A program made the position numbers and the translations under genes. This document shows positions 33,285 to 42,000 of a stretch of 52,580 nt of DNA, in pieces. The stretch is from JAABRU01 sp050180235 (GTDB lineage Bacteria > Desulfobacterota > Desulfobacteria > Desulfobacterales > Desulfococcaceae), in the NCBI GenBank assembly GCA_050180235.1, contig JBFXEJ010000030.1:1-52580 (forward strand). Direction: 5' to 3'. The notes under the pieces are model-generated. The model searched no databases. It had not been told where the DNA came from and was given only the letters and a program-made list of their open reading frames with translations. Every line of letters starts with the position of its first letter. The first letter of the stretch is position 1.

Positions 33285-33426
33285 TTAGTCGATTTCCATG
33301 AAAAAATGTACCATCATTGCAGGGTGGGCACGGCTTTTTGTGCCCGCCGTTTCAGCAGGACGGCGGGCACAAAAAGCCGTGCCCGCCCTACGAAAAACGG
33401 TATAATCATTAATGGAAATCACCTTA
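33285..33426. mobile_element. MITE family C, copy 2, with 25-bp perfect stem
   Basis: The ends are TTAGTCGATTTCCAT and ATGGAAATCACCTTA. The interior is a long perfect hairpin whose arms contain GGGCACGGCTTTTTGTGCCC and its complement, separated by about nine bases. The copy at 18907-19021 keeps one arm only. It lies just past the 3' end of the dehydrogenase gene and may act as its transcription end. Confidence 0.7.
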
Positions 33427-33438
33427 ACTGAAGGGTAT

Positions 33439-34839
33439 TCAGGCCACTGCTGCGTCCTGAAAATGGGTTAAGGGAGCTTTGCCAATGGGAAAGACGTTGA
33501 ATCCCATCTGAAAAAGTTTCCGGTGATCCAAAATGTTTCTGCCGTCAAAAACAAAGGCCGGTTTGATCATGGAATCGTATATGCGGGCATAATCCAGCCC
33601 CGCGTACAGGGGCCATTCTGTAATTACCGCAATGGCATCACATCCGGCTGCTGCCGCATACGGATCTTTTTCATACACAATATCCCCTCTTACATCTTTC
33701 AGATCCTTTTTGGCGTTTTCAATGGCCTGGGGATCGCTGATTACGATCCGTGCCTTTTCCTCTGCCAGTTTCTGTGCAATGAATATACCGGGACTTTCCC
33801 TTGTGTCGCCCGTATCCGCCTTGAAAGCAAACCCGAACATGCAGATCTTTTTATTGGCCAGGGTGTTGAACATATTGCTGAGCATATTCAGCACAAATCG
33901 CTGTTTCTGATAATCATTGATCCTAATCACGCCTTCCCAGTAATCAGCCACCGGTTCCAGCCCGTAACAGCGGCAGATATAAACCAGATTGAGAATATCC
34001 TTTTTGAAACAGGAACCGCCAAAACCCACACTCGCGTTCAGAAAACGGTTTCCCAGACGGCTGTCCATTCCAACTGCCCTTGCAACCTCTGTGACATCCG
34101 CATCGGTTTTTTCACAAAGTGCTGAAATGGAATTGACTGAGGATATTTTCTGTGCCAGAAATGCGTTGGATACCAGTTTGGAAAGCTCGCTGCTCCAAAG
34201 GTTTGTGGTGAGAATACGCTCTTTCGGAACCCAGTTGGCATAGATTTCCACCAGTTCCATGCGCGCCTTCATTCCCGCGGGTGTTTCATCCGAACCTATG
34301 AGCACCCTGTCCGGTTTTTCCAAATCCCGTATGGCCGTGCCTTCAGCCAGAAATTCCGGATTGGACAGTACCTCAAAACGGTTGGCATTGTCGCCTGCTG
34401 TCAGGATCCGTTTCATGGCCAGAGCGGTTTTAACCGGAAGCGTGCTTTTTTCCACGATGATTTTGGCAGACTGCGCACAGTCCCGGATTTGGCGCGCTGT
34501 TTTTTCCCAGTACTGCAAATCCGCAGCCATACCCGCGCCAGCGCCAAATGTTTTGGTGGGCGTATTCACGCTGACAAATATGATGTCCGATTCCCTGATC
34601 CCTTTTTCAGTTTCTGTGCTGAAAAAAAGATTTCTGCCTCTCGCTGTTCTGACAATCTCATCCAGACCGGGTTCGTAAATGGGCAGATGAGCCGAGTTCC
34701 ACTGTGCAATCCGATCCGGATTGATATCCGCGACCGTAACACTGTAATGCGGGCATTTGTGCGCTATCACGGCCATTGTGGGGCCGCCCACGTATCCCGC
34801 GCCTATACAGAGAATTTTTTTTCTGAATGTGCGGTTCAT
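33439..34839 (-). CDS. UDP-glucose 6-dehydrogenase-like nucleotide-sugar dehydrogenase (eukaryote-type)
   Basis: The 466-residue enzyme oxidises a UDP-sugar (probably UDP-glucose to UDP-glucuronate) with two NAD+. The Rossmann motif is ILCIGAGYVGGPTMAV at the start. The sequence also has FVSVNTPTKTFG, IIVEKSTLPVKTA, LSNPEFLAEGTAI and the catalytic cysteine in NASVGFGGSCFKKDI. The AHKCPHYSVTVADIN and KTFGAGAGMAADL features and the length match the animal/plant-like UGDH group rather than the shorter bacterial Ugd. Its ATG overlaps the stop of ftsB (ATGA), so the two are coupled. It likely feeds surface polysaccharide synthesis with the nearby aminotransferase. Confidence 0.88.
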   Translation of the reverse strand: MNRTFRKKILCIGAGYVGGPTMAVIAHKCPHYSVTVADINPDRIAQWNSAHLPIYEPGLDEIVRTARGRNLFFSTETEKGIRESDIIFVSVNTPTKTFGAGAGMAADLQYWEKTARQIRDCAQSAKIIVEKSTLPVKTALAMKRILTAGDNANRFEVLSNPEFLAEGTAIRDLEKPDRVLIGSDETPAGMKARMELVEIYANWVPKERILTTNLWSSELSKLVSNAFLAQKISSVNSISALCEKTDADVTEVARAVGMDSRLGNRFLNASVGFGGSCFKKDILNLVYICRCYGLEPVADYWEGVIRINDYQKQRFVLNMLSNMFNTLANKKICMFGFAFKADTGDTRESPGIFIAQKLAEEKARIVISDPQAIENAKKDLKDVRGDIVYEKDPYAAAAGCDAIAVITEWPLYAGLDYARIYDSMIKPAFVFDGRNILDHRKLFQMGFNVFPIGKAPLTHFQDAAVA

Positions 34840-35168
34840 TTCTGCTGAGTTTCCCCCTGTTCTGTCTGCTGAGTTTCTCCCTGCCCTGTTTCTGCCAGTT
34901 TGAAGATAATTTCATCTTTGCCCACAAGCCCGAATTCATGCCTTGCGATACTTTCTATAAAATCAAGGTCATTGCGCAGGCGTTCTATGGTGCGGTAAAG
35001 GGAAAGATTTTTCTGAATCATGTTTTCATTTTTCCGGATCAGAGTTTCCCGTGTTTCCTTCATCATGTTCAGTTCCGCAAGCCCTTTATCCCCGTAAACA
35101 ATAAATCCGAAAAGAGAAAACATGGCAGCAACAGCCAGGATGACAAAAATATTCTGACCTGAATTCAT
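34836..35168 (-). CDS. ftsB: FtsB/DivIC-type cell-division protein
   Basis: The 110-residue protein has one N-terminal membrane helix (IFVILAVAAMFSLFGFIVYG), a coiled coil (about 30-70) and the conserved juncture DLDFIESIARHEFGLVGKDEI that marks the DivIC/FtsB family. It links FtsL and FtsQ in the divisome. The C-terminus carries a short duplication, GETQQTEQ then GETQQK, produced by a 24-bp direct repeat in the DNA, and its stop overlaps the start of the dehydrogenase gene. In relatives ftsB often follows eno or pyrG, but here it lies 19 kb away. ATG 35168 has an AGGAG upstream. Confidence 0.85.
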   Translation of the reverse strand: MNSGQNIFVILAVAAMFSLFGFIVYGDKGLAELNMMKETRETLIRKNENMIQKNLSLYRTIERLRNDLDFIESIARHEFGLVGKDEIIFKLAETGQGETQQTEQGETQQK

Positions 35169-35200
35169 TGTGACTCCTGTGACAGTTCAGTTTCCGCGGA

Positions 35201-35231
35201 GATTTGACAAATTTTCAAAACCTGTCAAATC
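35201..35231. promoter_or_regulatory. Inverted repeat upstream of ftsB, possible operator or promoter region
   Basis: Perfect 9-bp arms GATTTGACA (35201-35209) and TGTCAAATC (35223-35231) are separated by 13 bp. Each arm contains TTGACA, one pointing each way, so it may supply -35 boxes to both ftsB and the response regulator, or be an operator. It lies about 35 bp from ATG 35168. The rest of 35232-35474 holds no gene I can support. Confidence 0.4.
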
Positions 35232-35474
35232 CGATCCAAATTTTTTTCACCGGCCCATGCGGAAATATACTTTTTTTAATTACAGGAAATAAAAGGATTT
35301 TGCAAGCGAATTCATGTCATATGCCCCTACCGGAACAGCAGATGGCTGTTTTCTTTTATTGTCATTCTCAGGGGATAAAGGTTATATATGGGTTTAAAGT
35401 GTCAGGCGGACTTTACGGATTTGTTCTGAGACTGATACCTGGCACTGAACATCTTATTGGCAGGAAAACAAGGA

Positions 35475-36278
35475 ATGAAGGATTCTGTTACAATCCGCCG
35501 GGAAGCACGTATCCTGGCTGTGGATGACACAGCGGTAAATCTGCATCTGCTGAAAACCCTGCTGTCGGTTCAGGGTTATACGGTGCAATCAGCGCCCAGC
35601 GGCAAATATGCACTTAAATATCTTATGGACAAATCCTGCGATCTGCCGGATCTTATTCTGCTTGATATCCGGATGCCTGAACCTGACGGATATGAAGTCT
35701 GCAAAGTGCTGAAGAATGATGACCGCACCCGTGATATTCCGATTATTTTTATCAGCGCTCTCAATGAGACTATGGACAAGGTCAGGGCATTTTCTCTGGG
35801 GGGAGTAGATTATATCACCAAGCCATTCCAGACAGATGAAGTGCTGTCAAGGATTCGCACCCATCTGAGCCTGCAAAGGATGCACAAAGATCTCCTGGAG
35901 AAAAATCTCCAACTGGAAAAGGAAATTGTGCAGAGGAAACAGGTAGAGGAAGCCCTTCGCAGCCAGTCCCATGAACTCAGTGAAAGAATTGAGGAAAGGG
36001 ATCGCCTGATCTCCGAACTGAAAAATGCAGCGGCACAGATAAAAACCCTCAGAGGTCTTATTCCCATCTGTGCAGGGTGCAAAAAAATCCGCAACGATCA
36101 GGGCTACTGGGAGCAGATTGAAATATATATCCGGGAACATGCAGACGTCAGTTTTACCCACGGCATCTGCCCGGACTGCAAACTGCGCCTCTATCCGCCC
36201 AGTGAATATCCGGAACTGTACAGACAGAATTCAGGTGTCAGTGTTAAGGTTTCAGGAAAACAGGACACTGACAACTGA
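35475..36278 (+). CDS. Response regulator with coiled coil and Cys4 zinc-like C-terminal module
   Basis: ATG 35475 gives 267 residues; a TTG six codons earlier is possible. The receiver domain (about 10-130) has the acidic pair in ILAVDDTAVN, the phospho-Asp in LILLDIRMPEPDG and the lysine in YITKPF. A long coiled coil follows (about 135-200). The last 60 residues hold LIPICAGCKKIRNDQGYW and HGICPDCKL, a Cys-x2-Cys/Cys-x2-Cys pair that occurs at the C-terminus of many Desulfobacterota kinases and regulators and probably binds zinc. There is no DNA-binding domain, so output is likely protein contact. It lies 32 bp before the hybrid kinase that follows, and their receiver domains resemble each other. 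Confidence 0.85.
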   Translation: MKDSVTIRREARILAVDDTAVNLHLLKTLLSVQGYTVQSAPSGKYALKYLMDKSCDLPDLILLDIRMPEPDGYEVCKVLKNDDRTRDIPIIFISALNETMDKVRAFSLGGVDYITKPFQTDEVLSRIRTHLSLQRMHKDLLEKNLQLEKEIVQRKQVEEALRSQSHELSERIEERDRLISELKNAAAQIKTLRGLIPICAGCKKIRNDQGYWEQIEIYIREHADVSFTHGICPDCKLRLYPPSEYPELYRQNSGVSVKVSGKQDTDN

Positions 36279-36310
36279 GCACTGAAACCTGCTCACCACA
36301 GGAGAATTGT

Positions 36311-39043
36311 ATGAACGGTACCTGCACAACGTCCCCTGAAGCAACGGTTCTGATAGTGGATGACACCCCTGCCAATCTGCATCTGCTGAGAACGATCCTC
36401 AGCGGGCATGGCTATGCTGTAAAATCTGCTCCGGACGGTGCTTTTGCTCTCAATTATTCCAGATTAAAGCCGCCGGATCTGATTCTGCTGGATATTCGTA
36501 TGCCTGAGATGAACGGTTATCAGGTCTGCGAAGCACTGAAAGCTGATGAGCGTACCCGGTCAGTGCCGGTGATTTTTGTCAGTGCGCTGCAGGATTCCAC
36601 TGACAAGGTCATGGCCTTTTCCGCAGGCGGTGTGGATTTTATCACCAAACCCTTTAACAGGGAGGAGGTGCTTGCCCGTGTCAGAACCCATCTGAACCTG
36701 CGTAAAATGCAAATGGAACTTGAAAACCGCAATTCCGAGTTCTGCCGGGAACTTGCCGAGCGGCATAAGACAGAACAGTCCCTTTGTGAAAGCAATGCGC
36801 ATCTGAAGGCCATTATGGATGTGCTGCCGGACAAACTCTTTGTTCTGGATGAGGAAGGCCGGTATATGGAGATCATGACCCCGGATGAAACCCTGCTGTA
36901 CATCTCTTCCGAAAAACTGAAAGGCAGCCTGATGCAGGATATTCTCCCCCGGAAGACAGCGGACAGTATTTTGGAAAATATCCGGAAAAGCATATCTGAA
37001 AAAAAAATTCAGATTATTGAATATCCGCTCCGGACCATCAGCGGTTTCCGCTGGTTTGAGGGCAGAATGAATCCTCTGGGCATCCGGATGAACGGTAAAA
37101 ACTGCGTGGTGATGATTGCACGGGATATCAGTGAACGCAAAATTGCCGAAGAAAAGATACGGCAGGCAAAGGAAAGCGCGGAAGCCGCAAACCGGGCAAA
37201 AAGCGAGTTTCTTGCCAGAATGAGTCATGAAATCCGGACGCCCATGAACGCGATTATCGGCATGAGTCATCTGGCCCTGCAGAAAGAACTGAATCCCAGG
37301 CTTCATGATTATCTGAGCAAAATCCATCATGCAGCCCATGCTCTGCTTGGGCTGCTCAATGATATTCTTGATTTTTCCAAAATCGGGGCCGGAAAACTGA
37401 AAATGGAAAACGGGAATTTTGATCTCTGCGATGTGTGGAAAGAAGTTTCTGATCTTCTGGGGATGAGCGCGGAGGAAAAAGGACTTGAACTGATTTTCCG
37501 TATGGGAAAAGACGTGCAGCGTTATCTGAAAGGCGATTCCCTCCGCCTGAGTCAGGTGCTTATCAATCTGATCAACAATGCCCTGAAATTTACAGAAAAA
37601 GGGGAAATCACAGTATGCGCGGAACATCTGGGCTGTATGCCTGAACATGGGGTGAAAATCGGCTTCTCTGTCCGGGATACCGGCATTGGAATTGCGCCGG
37701 AACATATATCCGGCCTGTTTCAGTCCTTCAGTCAGGCAGATGGATCCACAACCCGGAAATTCGGTGGGAGCGGGCTGGGGCTGGCCATCTGCAAACATCT
37801 CGCGGAGATGATGGGCGGAGACATCCGGGTGGAAAGCGAACCCGGCAGGGGGAGTGTTTTTTCATTTTCTGCCGTATTCGGACTGCAGGACAGTGAAAAC
37901 AGGAAACCTCTGAGTTGTCTGCTGCCGGAACATCCTGAGCCTGCCAAAAAGATTAATAATGCAAAAGTGCTGCTGGTGGAAGATAATGACATCAACCGTC
38001 AGGTGGCATTTGAACTCCTGGAACATGCCGGGCTCCATGTGGAAACCGCGGCAAACGGAAAAGAGGCTTTGGAGGCCGTATATGCATCAGATTACGATGC
38101 CATCTTCATGGATGTTCAGATGCCGGTAATGGACGGATACGGGGCTGCAGGGGAAATCAGGAAATGGGAGGCAGGGAAATCAGTCCTCAGCTATCAGTCC
38201 TCAGAACCCAATCCTCGGAATCCGGTTCCCAGAACTCCCATCATAGCGATGACTGCCCATGCCATGTCCGGTGAAAGGGAGAGGTGCAGGAATGCGGGGA
38301 TGGATGACTATATCAGCAAACCCATTGATCCGGATCAGTTGTATGCCCTGGTGCGGAAATGGATTGGAATATCTGCCGGATCTGCGGAAAACAGAGAATG
38401 CGTTGCGCAGAAACCGGAAATCTCCTTTCCCGATCTTCCGGGCATTGATTTCCGTGCAGGGCTGGAAAGACTGGCCGGAAACCGGGAACTCTTTCAGAAA
38501 ATTCTGGAAGATTTTTCCAGTGATTATGCTGATATTCCCGCTCTTCTCCGCCGGGCTGCGGACAGCAGGGATATGGAATACATCCGCAGGACGGCCCATA
38601 CCCTGAAAAGCGTGGCCGGTCACATGGGCGCAATGGAACTGCAAAGAACCGCGTACAGTCTTGAGACTGAACTTTCTGAAAATACAGGCAGTGATGTGGA
38701 AAAACTCTTGGATCTGTTTGAAAATGCCCTGAATCAGGTGCTCCAGTCCATCAATATTGTGAAGCAGATGCCATTGCACAGAAAAAACAGTGCTGATAAA
38801 CAGACCGGGGGGAAACCTGCTGAACATTCCGAAATCGGTTCACTTCTGGAAAAACTGCAGTATCTTCTTGAGGACGGGGATTCTGAATCCGCGGAATGTG
38901 CTGAGCAGTTAAGAATGCTTTTAAAGGATTCTGATCCGGAAAACCGGGCTGTGCTGCTTGAAAAACAGATTCAGAATTTTGATTTTGACGCGGCAGGAAA
39001 AACTCTGGACATAATCCGCGAATCTCTGCATATTCATATGTGA
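36311..39043 (+). CDS. Hybrid histidine kinase REC-PAS-HisKA-HATPase-REC-Hpt
   Basis: The 910-residue cytosolic kinase has an N-terminal receiver (Asp61), a PAS domain (about 160-280), HisKA with phospho-His306 in ARMSHEIRTPMN, and a HATPase domain (about 405-525; N box INNALKF, G boxes DTGIGI and GSGLGLAI). A second receiver follows (about 551-685, Asp601), then an Hpt domain with His763 in RTAHTLKSVAGHMGA. No membrane helix is seen. An unusual stretch rich in Ser, Pro and Asn (SVLSYQSSEPNPRNPVP) is inserted in the second receiver before TPIIAMTAHAM and matches repeat DNA. It overlaps the next kinase gene by 4 nt, so the pair may work in one phosphorelay. Confidence 0.93.
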   Translation: MNGTCTTSPEATVLIVDDTPANLHLLRTILSGHGYAVKSAPDGAFALNYSRLKPPDLILLDIRMPEMNGYQVCEALKADERTRSVPVIFVSALQDSTDKVMAFSAGGVDFITKPFNREEVLARVRTHLNLRKMQMELENRNSEFCRELAERHKTEQSLCESNAHLKAIMDVLPDKLFVLDEEGRYMEIMTPDETLLYISSEKLKGSLMQDILPRKTADSILENIRKSISEKKIQIIEYPLRTISGFRWFEGRMNPLGIRMNGKNCVVMIARDISERKIAEEKIRQAKESAEAANRAKSEFLARMSHEIRTPMNAIIGMSHLALQKELNPRLHDYLSKIHHAAHALLGLLNDILDFSKIGAGKLKMENGNFDLCDVWKEVSDLLGMSAEEKGLELIFRMGKDVQRYLKGDSLRLSQVLINLINNALKFTEKGEITVCAEHLGCMPEHGVKIGFSVRDTGIGIAPEHISGLFQSFSQADGSTTRKFGGSGLGLAICKHLAEMMGGDIRVESEPGRGSVFSFSAVFGLQDSENRKPLSCLLPEHPEPAKKINNAKVLLVEDNDINRQVAFELLEHAGLHVETAANGKEALEAVYASDYDAIFMDVQMPVMDGYGAAGEIRKWEAGKSVLSYQSSEPNPRNPVPRTPIIAMTAHAMSGERERCRNAGMDDYISKPIDPDQLYALVRKWIGISAGSAENRECVAQKPEISFPDLPGIDFRAGLERLAGNRELFQKILEDFSSDYADIPALLRRAADSRDMEYIRRTAHTLKSVAGHMGAMELQRTAYSLETELSENTGSDVEKLLDLFENALNQVLQSINIVKQMPLHRKNSADKQTGGKPAEHSEIGSLLEKLQYLLEDGDSESAECAEQLRMLLKDSDPENRAVLLEKQIQNFDFDAAGKTLDIIRESLHIHM

Positions 39044-42000
39044 GGAATATGAAATTCATTATCACAGCCATTTTCTGCATATTAGCTTTCTGCCCGGTGT
39101 ACGCAGATCAGGGAAAATCTCCGGTCTTCACCGCGGAAGAGAAGGCATGGATTGCCGCTCATCCTGTCATCCGGGTCGGTTTTCCCGAAGGCTTCCCCCC
39201 GGGCGCATTCCGGGACAGGAAGGGCAGACCCGCGGGACTGCTGGTTGACTATATCCGCCTTGTCAGTGAACGCAGCGGCATTCATACCCACGCGGTTTTC
39301 CTTTCCTGGCCGGATCTGGTTGCGCAGGCAAAGGACAGGCGGATTGATATGTTTATAGGAAATGAAACAGCCGAACGCACGGCTTTTATAAATTTTTCAA
39401 AGCCTATTATGCCGGTTCCGACCGCGATTGTCAACCGAAGTGAAAGCCCCTTTATCATGGGGCTGGAATCTCTTAAAGGCAGGGATGTCGCTGTTGTCAG
39501 GGATACAATCACCTTCATCCGGCTGCAGCAGGATTATCCGGAGATACATATCATCCCCGTGGAACTGCCTTTGGAGGGACTGGAATGCGTGTCTTCAGGA
39601 AAAACCGAAGCCTATGTCGGTTATCTGGCCGTGTCCGAATTCCTGATTCAGAAGCAAAGATTATCCAGTCTGAAAGTCGCAGCCCTGACCGGATATCCGG
39701 ATATACAGATGGGTTTTGCCGTGCGCAAAGACTGGCCTGAACTTTCTGCCATCATTGACAAAATACTGGCTTCCATCAGTCCTGGGGATCAGGCTGCAAT
39801 CATGGAAAAATGGCTTCGCGTTCCCTATGATTACAGAATCAACTGGACTGCCGTGCGCTACCGGCTGCTTATTGCCGGCGGACTTTGCATCCTCATTCTG
39901 GCAATGGCACTGATATGGAACCGCCGGCTGGCAAAGGAAATCACTGAACGCAGACATGTTGAAAAAGCCCTTCAGGATCAGTCCCGGCGTCTGAATGAAA
40001 GGGTGAAGGAACTGAAATGCCTGTACGGCATCTCCAGCCTGGTGTCAGACGCGGGGCTGAACCATGCCCTTACATGGGAAAAGATTCTGACAGAAATCGT
40101 GGCACAGATTCCCCCGGCCTGTCACGATCCGGAAATCACGGGTGCAAGGCTTGTGCTGGACGGTCTGGAAGTCCGTACCGGCAATTTTTCGGAAACCCCG
40201 CAAACACTGAAGCAGAATATTCTTGTCAACGGAGAATTGGCAGGTGTGCTGGAGGTCTGCCATCCGGATGAAAACGCGGAAGCTGATAATGACCCTTTTT
40301 ACCCGGAGGAGCATCATCTGATCAATGCCATTGCAGAGCTTCTGGGCCGCATTGCAGGGCAGCGCTGTTATGAAAAAAGAGAGAAAAGACGTCATCGCTA
40401 TGAAGCCGGTCTTTCGGCCTGTTCCCGGACACTGCTGGCAAACGGGCCTGTGGAGGAAATCATGGGAGCGGCCATCGGGCATCTTCTTGCCGCGGCAGAA
40501 GTACACCGGGTATATATTTTTGAAAACTTTGATGATCCCGCGGATGGACTCTGTATGCGGCAAATCTGCGAAATATGCGCTGGAGGAATAAAAGCGGAAA
40601 TCGGCAATCCCCTTCTGCAGCATCTGCCATACAGTGAACTGGGATTTCTCCGTGCAAAACTTGCAGAAGGGGAAAATTACAGCGGTATTGTCGCCCAGTT
40701 TCCTTTGGCTGAAAGGGGGGTGCTGGAAGCCCAGGGAATTGTTTCCATTCTGATTCTGCCTGTTTTTGTAAGGGAAAACTGGTACGGGTTCATCGGTTTT
40801 GATGACTGCGTCCAGGCACGGAACTGGGCAGAGGAGGAAATCCGTATGCTGCGGACGGCCGCGGATATGCTGGGCACATTTGTCTGCCGGAAACAGACCG
40901 AAGCCGAACTTGAAAAAGCAAAAACAGAGGCTGAGTCGGCCAGCCGCTCCAAAAGTGAATTTCTTGCCCGGATGAGCCATGAAATCCGCACCCCCATGAA
41001 CGCTGTTATGGGACTGACACATCTGGCCATGCAGACCGAACTGACAGCGCGGCAGCATGATTATCTGAGAAAAATCAAATCAGCCTCGGAATCTCTGCTT
41101 GGCATCATCAATGACATCCTTGATTTTTCCAAAATAGAGGCCGGAAAAATGGAAATGGAATCAGCCGAGTTCAATCTGGATGAAGTGTTTGACAGTCTCT
41201 CGGATATGGTTCGCCTCAAAGCCGAGGAAAAGGGCATTGAAATGATCTTTTCACTGGCCGATAATGTGCCGCGTTTTCTCATCGGAGATCCCCTGCGCCT
41301 GGGGCAGATTCTGCTGAATCTGACCAGCAACTCGCTGAAATTCACGGAAAGCGGGGAAATTGCTGTCCGCGCGGAAATATCCGGGGAGCCGGAACCGGCC
41401 TTTGACCGGGTGAAGCTCCGCTTTTCGGTCCGGGATACGGGAATAGGCATCAGCCCGGAAAAACTCTCAGTGCTTTTTGATCCCTTTACCCAGGCAGACG
41501 GTTCTGTCACCCGGAAATTCGGGGGAACCGGTCTGGGACTGGCCATCTGCAAACGCCTTTCCGGAATGATGGGCGGGGAAATCCATGCGGAAAGCAAAGC
41601 AGGACAGGGAAGCACCTTCACGTTTACAGCCGAATTCAAAAGACAGACCAGACTCAGGAAAAAACGTTTTCTTACGCCCCCGGAACTGGTGGGAATACGG
41701 GTGCTGGTGGCTGATGACAACAGCGGTTCCCGCGATATTCTTAATAAAACCCTTTCCTCTTTTTCCTTTGATGTTGTTTCCGTTGAATCCGGAGACCGGG
41801 CGCTGGCCATAATAGAAGAAAACAGGGAGCATCCCTTCTGTCTTGTATTTCTGGACTGGAACATGCCGAATATGGATGGTATTGAAACAGCAAAACGGAT
41901 CAAAGATCGGTTTTCTCCGGATCAGATACCAAAAATCATCCTGGTGACAGGATACGGTGAAAAGGTGATGGAGCAGACACACCGGCATCTGCTGGATGCG

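Noticed and set aside
35445..35470. TGGCAC near 35440 as a sigma-54 promoter of the response regulator
   Set aside because: The -24 part is good, but the bases ten further on are CT instead of GC, and no TTGC follows at the right distance.
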